From assembly GCA_022266195.1 (NCBI GenBank), contig WHVY01000003.1, positions 4,712,001 to 4,776,000 on the forward strand: DNA of 64,000 bases, given 5' to 3'. Below are positions 13,404-23,739 of this stretch, in pieces (positions within the stretch are counted from its first letter, which is position 1; the number at the start of each line of letters is the position of its first letter). The translations under genes and the position numbers were made by a program. The notes beneath the pieces are model-generated. The model saw only the letters and a program-made list of their open reading frames with translations. It was not told the origin of the DNA and did no database searches. This DNA is from Tetranychus cinnabarinus. Taxonomy: Eukaryota > Arthropoda > Arachnida > Trombidiformes > Tetranychidae.

Positions 13404-13664
13404 TCACTGTTTTTTAGTATGAGTCTTAAATATATGGCGAATAATATTGTATTTTGAGCTTGTAGTGAAATAATCACAATAAGGACAGGGAAACGAAATT
13501 CTTGAGTAATAAATTTCCAGCTTTTTTTTAAGCTCTGCCTTTGGTACTCTGGAGGGATCAGCTGGAAGCTCAAAAGAGTAAACTGGAATAGATGATGATG
13601 ATGAGGAAATTTGATGTACCTGAGGAGGTAAATAGGGTGTTAGGGGAGAAATTTTTTTGGACAT
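13404..13664 (-). CDS. Small C2H2 zinc-finger protein encoded in the MULE
   Basis: 86-residue ORF downstream of the transposase, on the same strand and inside the element. The C-terminal half holds one classical finger, C-P-Y-C...H-x4-H (CPYCDYFTTSSKYNIIRHIF then KTH), after a Pro/Ser-rich N-terminus with five serines in a row. It is probably an accessory DNA-binding protein of the transposon or an alternative product of its transcript. It has no copy of the GAGCTC palindrome that fills the transposase gene. The start is the ATG at 13664; translation from its own message is unproven. Confidence 0.55.
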   Translation of the reverse strand: MSKKISPLTPYLPPQVHQISSSSSSIPVYSFELPADPSRVPKAELKKKLEIYYSRISFPCPYCDYFTTSSKYNIIRHIFKTHTKKQ

Positions 13665-13765
13665 TTTGATTTTGATGAATAAATTTGAGGGATAATGTTA
13701 ATGAAATTAATTTTATTAATTTAATAAAATACAAGGATTCTATGATTCTATTTTATTAAGCGCGC

Positions 13766-16700
13766 TCATTTTGATTTTTTATTAATTAATGTGAACTTTT
13801 CACAATTATTGCAAATGAAATAAACTTTGAAATTTTTGGGACAACAATGCCGATGGTACCATTTACGGCAATAAATACATAGACAAGATTCAGATTTTTG
13901 ATGGGTGGGGAAAGAACATACAATGTTGCTGCATTTTTCATATTGTTTTTCATGGTAAAGAGATTCAATCAATGTTTCGAAACAAATTTTATCTTGTACC
14001 TGGACAGTGAGCTCACTTACCTGACTCAGACAAATATTAGCAAATTGAGCCATAATAGAAGTAACTTTGTTTTGCTTTTCTTTCCTTGTTATTGGGAAAG
14101 GGGCTTTTGAAAGGACATATTTTATCCAGTTCCTGCCGGACTCTGAGGAAATCACCGTGAGCTCACGTTTTCTGATGATACTTGCGGCATGAAACATGAG
14201 ATAAAGACCGCAATCAAAGCCATTCGGTTGTTTTTGAGCATCACTGGCTTTTGAATAGCTCCACTCTTTAGGGTTAAATGTTAATCCAGCTAAGGTATAA
14301 CTGAGTGCAGCGATTTTAAGCAATGAAAGGAACTCGTTGGCGTATGAAGGGTAACAAGAATACGAGTCAAAAATTATGAGCTCACGCGATTTCCAAGCTA
14401 TGACACCTAGAATCCAATGATTTGTACCCTGATTGATTGGAACGAGGAGTAGATCTTTATTTAAAGCTTCATTCTTATGAAGATGGTTTATGAGGGACGA
14501 TTTTGTAGTAATTTTTTTGACTGAGCTCACTGCTGAGAACATAATCGGATCCATAATGAAGATGGCTTCATTAGCTCTCCAGATATTTGTGTAGTGTATG
14601 AGAAAGTCATTAATGATTTTATCGGTTATTAATCTTTTACCATGTAAGCAAGTGACATTTATATTTTCTATTTTAAATTTACTCGGGACTTTTCTTTCAG
14701 TATAAAGGGCTTCATTTGGAATCTCAATTTCTAATATACATCCTTCTTTTTCGGTGAGCTCACCATCTTTTGCTGTATTTCTATTTGAAATACACGACGT
14801 GAGCTCACCAGCAGGAACCTCATTAAAATCAATACAATCGTCAGAATCTTTCGGTTTGGAGATGAGCTCACCATCTCTTGCTGTATTTTCATTGGAAATA
14901 CACGACGTGAGCTCACTATCAAAAATTACTCCAAAATCGCTGCAATCTTCAGATTTTGGTTGTTTTTCGGTGAGCTCACCATTCTTTTTGGTTTTTGCAT
15001 TGCTTTTGGAAGAATTTCCGAACGTGAGCTCATGATCTAGAGTATCCTCAGATTCACTGGAATTTCTTACTTCTTCATGTTTAACAGTGAGCTCACTGTC
15101 AGGAGCTGATAAATAGGGAATAACCTTGTCTATTTTGCGTGGCTTTTTCTTTCCTCCAGTCCTGCAGTTTTTCCTTTCGATCTTAACCATTCGGTATGGT
15201 GTATTCTCAACAGCTTGGTGGCCCAATCCAATATGTATAGCAACAGCATATATGTGAAAACATTTTGCACCACTTTGACAACTACAATAAAATTTGAAGT
15301 CCCGAATTTCCACACATTGGCAACGTCCAGAAACTGGGCCTTTAACTGTGAATACATTCATTTCACTACTGTAATCTACCTTCGCTTGTTCTGCCAATTT
15401 TTTAACCGTTTCCTCGTGAGCTCCTGAATTTTGAGGAATACAACCCGCTTCTTTCACTACGGCAAGTATATCAGCAACAGTTGAAGTTGGGAGATTTGTA
15501 TTGTGCTCAATCTTTTCAACTTTACCAAAATATTTTTCCTTCAACTTATAATTTCCAACGCCTTCCAATGCCCGATTAAATTCTGACAGTATGGCATATT
15601 GAAATTGAACAAGATCTACCATGAGCTCAGGAAGTTTTTTCTTTTTTCCGCACTGATAACTCTTCAACATATTGTTGAGGGCTTCACTTATATTGTTTGT
15701 GATGTTAACTTCACCTGATACAAATGCTGGATAACGGACTGCGTTAAATGTGGCACCTTTTGCTTTAATATCCCTTTCCAGTTTCTTTTCAAAATAATCC
15801 TTGAAGAGTGAGCTCATGGTTTTTTTGTAACTTTGACACAAATTTTCAAATTCTTCTTCACTGTTGGTAAGCAAAAGATTTTCTATCATACCACGATAGA
15901 GAATTATGTCTTTTTTCGGAGCATTGGTTTTACTCAACCAGTATTTGACATCAGCGATGAAATGGTTGTAGCAGTAGAGGTGATTAGACTCAAAACCAGA
16001 TGAGCTCACGGCATTGGTGATGGACTTTTCTCGATCTGTAATTATGGGAACTTTGCTGTTGATATTGATTTTTGCTTTGACAAATGTATTCCAAAATGTT
16101 GAATGGACTCCTTCATGCTTCTTTTCGTGGATCAAGAAACAAACTGGAAATATTGGATCGCCTATGAGCTCAGTGTTTCTCGCACAAAGAATAGACACAT
16201 AGTAGTCACAGAGATTAAAAGTGGTGTCATAACTTATTATTTGTTTTTCAACACAAGACTGAACTAGAAGTCTATTCACGAAATTCACAATATTAGGGTT
16301 GCCAAGCATAACCATTAAATCTGGCACTAGTTCCAATTTGAACACCTCGTCTGCCAATTCAGTTTTAGATAACACATAACAGGCATAAATATCATCATGG
16401 CTCAGTATGTTGCGTGAGCTCACGACTGCTCGGCAGTTTTTCACCTGTCTAGAGTTTCTAGGAAGATGGTGTAATAAGAATTTTGCTTTACTCTCAGTGT
16501 CCATACTATCTGGAATTCCAGCCATTACATCTTTTTTACAGTCTTCGTACTGTTTAAGTACCGAAGCCTCATGAGTTTGGTTTTTAAGGCTTTCAATTGT
16601 GCTTTTAGAGATACGGATGAAAGGCTGTCGATTTTTCGAATTACCGTGAGCTCTCAGCTTGCCCAAACTTTTATCTCCTTTGTAAATAACCACAACATTT

Positions 16701-17076
16701 TTGGATCCTTCCTTCATAAATATAATTCTCGAAAATCCATTATCTCTCACTTTCTTTTTGCCATCCCGGCCAGTTTGAATATAGCTGTAATTTTTTAGTA
16801 AATTATTTTTCAATTTATTCGTCGGTCCTATTGCCCAAACCCATGGATCAATTTTGTAGTCGTTGGAAATTTTCTTCAAAACATATGGCTTATCAACCTC
16901 TGGGTCTTTTGGCACCATTGTTTCACTCACTTCAGCCTTTTCTAATAATTCAATTATTTGTTCATTATCAAGCGTGAGCTCACGATCTGAAATATTAAAT
17001 AAAACAAAATTTTGTAAGAATACAATGAAATCTTATTTATCTCAAAAAATTTACCTGATTCAATCTGTGAGCTCAT
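13766..17076 (-). CDS. MULE transposase with SWIM, Ulp1-protease and PHD-like domains
   Basis: Two exons, 17055-17076 (start MSSQIES) and 13766-16986; 1,080 residues. In order: an N-terminal DNA-binding-like region; a MULE DDE catalytic core with SYDTTFN (first Asp), ITDREKS (second Asp) and SEALNN (Glu); a SWIM zinc finger CSCQSGAKCFH; a Ser/Glu-rich linker with two tandem 36-residue units; a C48/Ulp1-like cysteine protease with NHWILGV (His), IIFDSY (Asp) and QPNGFDCGLY (Gln, Cys); and a C-terminal PHD-like Cys/His finger with CIYCRKWYHRHCC and FICNNC. All catalytic positions I can see are present. It cuts and pastes the element via the terminal repeats; the Ulp1 part may remove SUMO or process proteins. 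About 20 GTGAGCTCAC-like palindromes lie within this CDS, including at the start codon (ATGAGCTCAC). Confidence 0.9.
14007..17076. repeat. Dispersed GTGAGCTCAC palindrome, about 20 copies, confined to the transposase CDS
   Basis: GAGCTC copies (start of each 10-mer): 14007, 14157, 14376, 14521, 14754, 14799, 14862, 14907, 14970, 15024, 15087, 15416, 15621, 15808, 16001, 16164, 16414, 16646, 16974 and 17067. Nine are perfect GTGAGCTCAC; eighteen contain TGAGCTCA. Thirteen are read as Glu-Leu, five as (Val/Met)-Ser-Ser, and two in the third frame, where TGA would be a stop, carry GGA or AGA instead. I see only about three GAGCTC sites elsewhere in the 64 kb. Seven copies at 14754-15096 lie in and beside a tandem duplication; the other thirteen have unrelated contexts. 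Confidence 0.95.
14757..14972 (-). repeat. Tandem 108-bp repeat in the transposase linker
   Basis: Two diverged 36-codon units, each running from DGEL through SELTSCISN or GELTSCISN to NTA(R/K), encode an acidic Ser-rich linker between the SWIM and Ulp1 domains. Each unit contains two palindromes, at alternating 45- and 63-bp spacing. Confidence 0.75.
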
Positions 17077-17199
17077 GGTTTAATACAATTAAAAAAATTA
17101 AAAAATAACACAACAATAATTAAACTAACGAAAAAAATTGTACATTGTAATACTAATATCTTCTGATGTGACTGACTAGCTAATATTGCGTGAGTTTAG

Positions 17200-17271
17200 G
17201 CAAGCTTTGCCTATTTTGCCTTTTTGCCTATTTGCCCAGCTTTTGCTCTTATTTGTCTTTTATACCGTACC
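17200..17271 (-). repeat. MULE right TIR and TTTGCC array
   Basis: Inverted counterpart of the left terminus: terminal repeat at 17249-17271 and TTTGCC at 17206, 17215, 17223 and 17231. One mismatch separates the two terminal 23-mers. Confidence 0.85.
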
Positions 17272-17280
17272 GTGAAATAG

Positions 17281-17573
17281 ATAGATTTTTTTGTCATATG
17301 TAAGGTACACGCAAATATAATGAAAAAGTAAATAGAAAATGAGGTGAACATTTGCGAGGATCGTAGTTTCTACTCTTATTCTGGGTACAAGATTTTGTTT
17401 GCAAAACATCCAGTTTGATCAAATGTGTCGATAAATTATATAAATTCAATTTAAATTAAATAGGTTTGCCAAAAAAAAGTCAATGTCGATATATTAAATG
17501 GCTTAATTTGCAGAAAATTACGAAAAGAGATTGGTTTCTCCATTGGTCATTAAATTGCTAAATAATGCCATCA
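17281..17573. other. Short spacer between the MULE and the ZSWIM8 3' end
   Basis: AT-rich DNA containing the presumptive ZSWIM8 3' UTR. No other feature is seen. Confidence 0.5.
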
Positions 17574-20500
17574 TCAAACATTTATCGGATGCTGTTGTAG
17601 AAAATTACTGACGAGTTGCCACAACTCTTTTTTGCAGTTCTTGGACCTTCGAATTGTTGCAATTACATCGCTAAATTGATTGGGGCCGGCTGCAGTCAAG
17701 TAAAAAGCTTGACGAGCTTGACGAATAAGTATAAGGAATTCCTCCGATTCTGATTCACTCTTGAAGCCTGGGCTATGAAGCTTTGCGTAGATCCCTTGAG
17801 CAAACCTATTGAAAGATTAAGATAAAAGTTGTAAGATTAAAACTTTCCCAATAGATAATTTAAATAACCAATAACTCACATTTGTTGGCATTTCTGAATT
17901 AAGGGCACACAAATCGGTGAACGGTATGCATTCATGTGATTTGTAGATGATTGCGATAAATAATTCGCCAGATCTTGAACGATATCAAGCAAAACAAAAG
18001 GGCTTGTTATGCTGTTAGCCGTACAGAAACAAAAGTCTTGGAAATACGATGTACCTAATAAAATAAAGAATTTAAAACAAATATTAGTTTGGTAAAAATT
18101 TAAAAATGATAAAAATTTTAACAAAAATTAACTCAAAATACCTAATTTTTTAACTACTTCTAAAAGCCATTTAACATCGTCCTCATAAGATGGATTGCGA
18201 GCATATCTCGTCGTCGGTCTTTCATCGTGATTCTTACGACCCAAAGCTTCCATGGCAAGAATGGCAACTCTGTATGCAGATAGTAAATAAACTAGCTGTT
18301 TCTGAGTAAGTTGTTGATGTGGTTGTAATTGAGGTTGATGAGCCAAGCTGATAACTTGTTGTTGTGACATAAAGTGACCTGCATGCTGAGTGCCATAAGG
18401 AAATACAACATTTCCACTGCCATTGCCCCCGTTAACTGGGATCATTGGTACTCTTTGAGAAACTTGAGGGATAATCATGTTGGACAAAATATGTGGTTGA
18501 CCAGTGATTGAACTGAGTAAAGTATGAGGCAGGGCATTCTGAAAGTGAGGTAAACTGTTAGCCGCAGCAGATACTGTATTAGATGGATTAGCGGTTGAAT
18601 GTGCTGGAGTAAAATATCCAGCTGGAGGATATTGATGATGGTAATTAGAGTTTGAGCCTGGAGTTGGTTGAAGAAATGCGGGATGGAAAGGCATAGGAGC
18701 TGGACCAGGTGTAAATGCAGCGGGAAAGAATCCGTACGAGTATGGTGAAGTTGTTGCTAAAGTGTATGGTGGTGGAGGACACTGAATTGGTTGAATAACT
18801 TGAAGAGATCCTTGAGGTAAAGATACCATTGGTCCATTAGAAACATTGCTGGATCGCATGTTTAAAATATTATCAATATTATTATTACCAGCAAGCCCAA
18901 GGGGATTGTTATTATTATTGTTTGGGTTACTATTATTGACGCTGATATTGTTAACCAAAGAGCAATTGAAATTTCGATCTTGTTGATTGTTAATATGAAC
19001 GACATTATCATTGAAAGCCGAGTGATGGTGATGCAGAGGATTGGGGGAATTTGAACTAGGTACTTGGAATTCTCCAACACTGGCTTGTACATATGGAGGT
19101 CGATTACGATGATCTCTACTTGAACGACCTTCATTATTCTCTCCAGAACAAGCTTCAAAGAGCTCATACCATTTACGAGCAACATGAAATAGAACCTCAG
19201 GGCAGACTCCACCTCCTTTAGCTGCTACTTCTACCGCTAAACACGCTTCTTGGAGCATTGCATCACTAGATTCTTTACATTGTAAGATCGCCCGATGAAT
19301 TTCAGATGGATTGAGAGCTTGGGCATGAGGAAGACAGGAAAGAGCCAGTTTAGAGGCAGCCTTTTTGGTTACAGGATCATTACAGCCGGATGCACGATCA
19401 GCCAGAGTTGCTGCTTCTGCAGGAGTAAGATGTCCTTCCCAGGTATCGATCAAAAAGTTGATTGCTTGAGCGCCAATCTCTACAGCTTGATTAGTAATCC
19501 AAGAAACATGATGACAATAGGTTCGAGACAACCAATTTGGTGCAACAGCATTATGTAACCCTAAAGAGTAAAGAGCAATTTTCAGGGCACATATATGCAA
19601 ATTACGATGAGGTGTTTGATGATTTTGGTTGACAGTTTGTTGAGAGAATAAAACAGCAGAATTACTACTTCCACCTGCCTTTTCCAAAATGGTTTTAGCC
19701 AGCTCATGCATAAAGTACGATGATGCTTCACTAGGTTGATTAGGTATTGTTGGATACATTCGTCTTCCCTTGAAACGAGAGTGTTTTGATGGTTGACCAG
19801 AGGTTCCGATTGTGGACACTGGTGGACAGTTGAGCATGTTAGATGATGGTGATGATGGATTTGAAGAGAGAGAAGGTCCAGCAGATTGATTATCAACATG
19901 ACTTGAAGCTGGATTCATAGAAGCAGGATTAAAGTTATTGTTGTTGTTGTTGTTGCTATTACTGTTACTAGTATGATGCATTAATAATCGAGCTGCAGAA
20001 TTGATTTTGCTGTTTTCAGCGATTGAGCAAGAGTTCATTCGATTAGTAAGGGTAACTCGCGATGAGTTCTGCATATCACGGCTAGGTGTGGCGGATGACG
20101 AGGCTGAATTAATTTTAGTTTTCAATGCTTTATCGCCCGATGAACTGGACGCGAAAGAATCACTACTTTCTCCGCTACTGCCACTGTCACTACCTGATCG
20201 AACCCAAAGAGATCGGCGAACAACAGTAGGTGAATTATCACTTGATGTTGTTTCTGGCGCTGAACTGTCGATACTGGCCATACCAATAGAGTGTTTCTTG
20301 TTGGATTTTAAATTAATACATCGGAAACGAGCTTCCCATGCTTTGTAACTTTCATCCCAACTTGGACTAGTGGCACCTTCACTTCGTTCTCCATCACTAT
20401 TACGATGATCTGATGGAACACTTTTAACTGAAGCTTCATTAGAGGACTTCCCAGAACTAGAAGCTGTTGCTCCAGCAATTGCTCCGATTTTGTCATTTGC

Positions 20501-23404
20501 ATCAGATGTTTTGCTGGCTTGAGAGTTGGATTCCTCTTTACTGATGTCGGCTTGAGCAGCATCAGTTGCAACTTCAGTGCTTAATTTATTATTACAATCT
20601 CGAGGTCCTGAATCGAGCGATCCTGAGGTAGATGTTGCGACGATTGGATTTCCTGCATTATTATTATTACTAATATTATTACCTTTATTATTTACAGATG
20701 GGTCAACAGGCGGATTTTTGTACAGCTGATGTACTTCTTGATCAAGCACTTTATCCATAATTTTATTCAGTTTGTCAATATCATCTCGATAGTGGACAAG
20801 TAGTTCTACAATAAAATCTCCTCTCTGTTTACGAGTACCTTCGCACAGCAAAGGATGTTCTGCTTCTGAAACATTAGCCTTCATACCAAGAGCTGCAATT
20901 GAAGCCTCTAAACCAAGTATCTCGTCAGTTGGTTTCCATTCGCATAGAATGACACAGGGTTGAGGTGCAGGTGAACTGAATGAATCATGAGACCAAGGGG
21001 AGGCACTATAAACCAGAGCATCGAAGATGTAGTTCGTCAAAGCAATAGGAAGAGCTGCATCACCACGGGCCCGGTAATTTCCTTGACTCAGAATCTGCGC
21101 TTTTGATCGGAGAATATTCAATTCAGGTTCCTTGAGGGGTATTTTTTTAAGTAAATTTACTAGTTCTTGTTCTTGGTGAAATAGTTTAACTTCGAGGGCT
21201 TTCGTCGAAGCTGGTGGACGAGCAAGCTCTAAACCAGAGACACCAATTTTGAATGCTAAATGATGATAGTTTTCATTTTCTGATAATACCTGACAAAGAA
21301 AAGCAGCCTTTGTCATTGTAGCAGAAGCTAGTAAACTTATCTGGTGACATGCCGGACTGAACCGACGTGATTTCTTGTTACGAGAAGGAGGATTAGGTAA
21401 ATCTATTAATAAATTAGGTGGATTTGTTAACATTTCTTCAGCTAATTGGACAGCAAGATGACAAGCTTCTTTAGTGAAACCATGAGCGTGTAATGCCTCG
21501 GTCCGAGCTAATAAAATTTCTAAGGGATCAGTCATAGCTTTTATCGTTACTCTAATTTGTTCCTCTCCCAAGGATATAGTAGTTGCTGACACAGCAACAG
21601 GTTTATGGGTAGAGGGACGTTGAGAATCTGTCTCTGAATTTTTACAATTTGATGCAGAAGTTGATGAATTATTTACTGATGCTGACTCTGAAATAGATGT
21701 TGATAAAGATGAAGATGGATTTCCATTAGATGACAACTCAGGTCGATGATTTCGATTACTCAAATCTTGATCTGTACTTTTTACATTAAGAGATTCATTT
21801 TTGTGTTCTGGATTATGACAAAGTTTAGGTTTCGAAAGATTTTCTTCTTCACTTATCAGTTCTCTCCACTTGTGTATGTGTGGACATGGACAAAACCATG
21901 ATCGAGCTGGGTCGTCAGAGTGTGTAACACCAGGAATAGGATAATCATCCCAGTCTAGCAAACACGCTTCCATGGCTGGTTTAAAACCTGAAAAATTTTC
22001 GAAATCCGATTTCTTATGGAAATTGTTATTTCCGTTATTACTTGTATTAGAAAGTCTAGTTTTCCATATTTTTTCTAAAGTTGCGATATGCCAATCGGTA
22101 AGTTGTTTGATCAAATTATCCCTATCACTAGGAGATAAGCCTGGATTCAAACAAGCTAATCTCCAAAGAGAAACTATCTCATCACAAATGCTTGTGCAAG
22201 CATGCTGAGATGCATGAGTATTACTTTGAATATTATTTCGGTTATTATGACCAGAGTGTCCTGAATTAAGTGAAATTTTGGTTTGGAACCACCAAGCGAT
22301 TATTTGAGCACAAGCAAGAACTTCTTCAGTTAAGATCTTTAGAAGCGGAACAGCATTACGGTCCCCACGCATGAAAAGTTCAAAAACGATACCCAAAAGA
22401 TTCCACATTCCTTCAGGTTCACGGGCACGCAGAGGTCTAAGCCAGCTAGCCCACTCAACGGCCACAGAAGGTAAACTTAGTTGAAGATAGTTAGGATCAC
22501 TATAAACAATTGGCATGGGAACACATAGTTTTACCAAAATTTTACGAATATTCTCATGAAGCTGAGATTCATCAAGCCACCAACTAGTTTGGTCATTAAT
22601 TGAAGCTCCAGCAGTTGGATCAGGAGCTCCACTAAATTTATTAATATCAGTGAGCTTCTTTGATAATAGATCATCAAGTAGCCTTTGAGCAGTTGGTAAG
22701 ATCTGTTGTGGTAGTTCACTAATTAAATATTGGGCAAACTTCTGTAGCTGTTCTCTACCGAGTCGAGAGAGTGATTCTGAAACTGGAGCACGAAGACGAA
22801 CTTGGTTAGGTTGATGAATCCGAAACAAGCAAACGGCGACAATGTGTGAGCACCAGGATGCTGAGCTACTACATGTGCAATTACAAGTAGTCACTCTTCG
22901 TCGATCAAATGTTATTGCAACGTTGTAAGATCCTTTGTGTGGAGTGGGCAATTGGCCTTGAACAACAGTGGCGCTTAAATGAAATCCTATTTGAAGAAGT
23001 TCCTTGATACATCCTTGTTTTACTAAGCTTTCTCCTTTGATGAATTCAGAATCACTACTGTTTGCAAGACATGAATAGAGTCGAATATCCTCTTCACTTT
23101 CTGGGAAACTCCAGAAAGCGATTCTGAGTTGAAGTTCGGGTGGTATAGGAGGCTGGAAAAGTTCCACAATCTCGAAGGGAATATGGCAAGCAACCTCTTT
23201 TGCAGCAATTTCAACTAAAGATAAGACAGATTGATCACCTTTTCCACGACATGACTTCACATTTGTAGGGGGCCAGATTGGAATGATAACTTTCTTCCAG
23301 CCTCTCCAATGGTTTGTCGATGCCGGATCATGGTCACTGGCAGAGCAAATGGATTCATCTTCGAATCTTTCAGAGTCTTCGAAGGAGTCATCTTCGTCCA
23401 GCAT
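17574..23404 (-). CDS. ZSWIM8: Zinc finger SWIM domain-containing protein 8
   Basis: Substrate receptor of a Cullin-3 ubiquitin ligase that triggers target-directed microRNA degradation (family knowledge; Dora in Drosophila, EBAX-1 in worms). Exons: 18142-23404, 17880-18054 and 17574-17805; 1,889 residues, close to the vertebrate length. Recognisable blocks include DSERFEDESICS and NWRGW-like start sequence, a BC-box-like region with LQLRIAFWSFPESEEDIRLYSCLAN, a SWIM finger CNCTCSSSASWCSHIVAVCLF, RAPVSESLSRL...QLQKFAQYLISELPQQILPTAQRLLDDLL, REPEGMWNLL, the SIGMASIDSSAPETTSSD motif, HRNLHICALKIALYSLGLHN, and the C-terminal AYRVAILAMEALGRK...YEDDVKWLL. A single 5.26-kb exon carries over 90% of the protein. 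Poly-Asn and Ser tracts are lineage-specific insertions. The acceptor TATTTCACAG near 23438 shows a spliced 5' leader. Confidence 0.95.
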
Positions 23405-23593
23405 ATCAAGCCTTCAGTGATAGTCGGAGATGATATGAGACTGTGAAATAGACAAAAAATAAACAAAGGTTAGTTGCGCTTCCACAGATTTCTAACCAGG
23501 CTTGCGAGTTTTAATGGGCTGTAAATTTATGTTTTATTTTTCGAGATATTTTGATTTATACTTACAAATTTTATTGTCACAGATAATGTCAAA

Positions 23594-23739
23594 GGTTGCT
23601 TTGATAGAGAATAGTGTTCCTTTCTCGTGATTTACCAGACTGACTGTCCATTTCGAGGATAAACCATTTTGAAGAATAGTAAAGTAAAAAAACAATAATA
23701 GAAAGAAGAATGAGATTTAAGTTAGAGGAGAGAAATTTA
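23594..23739 (-). repeat. Duplicated promoter/exon block, copy 1 (near ZSWIM8 leader)
   Basis: About 146 bp nearly identical to 27737-27883, with a handful of differences. On the minus strand it contains ATG...MVYPRNGQSV and the donor CTG|GTAAAT. Lying just upstream of the ZSWIM8 leader acceptor, it could act as that gene's 5' exon. The downstream part of the source gene is not included. Confidence 0.8.

Larger units (their letters stand above)
13302..17280. mobile_element. Complete Mutator-like (MULE) DNA transposon with 9-bp TSD
   Basis: The element spans 13311-17271 (3,961 bp) and is flanked by identical 9-bp direct repeats GTGAAATAG (13302-13310 and 17272-17280), the TSD length typical of Mutator elements. 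Terminal inverted repeats start GGTCCGGTATAAAAGACAAA on the left and GGTACGGTATAAAAGACAAA on the right, matching over 23 bp with one mismatch, then lose strict similarity. Both subterminal regions carry arrays of GGCAAA: five on the left (13346-13397) and four on the right, reading inward (17206-17236), probable transposase-binding sites. Inside are a two-exon transposase and a small zinc-finger ORF, both on the minus strand. The intact ORFs and perfect TSD suggest recent insertion. It sits between two convergent 3' ends, interrupting no visible gene. Confidence 0.93.

Noticed and set aside
14754..15096. GAGCTC enrichment as a simple result of an amino-acid repeat (Glu-Leu-Thr)
   Set aside because: Only the seven copies in and beside the tandem linker repeat fit this. 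The other thirteen have unrelated contexts and include two other reading frames.
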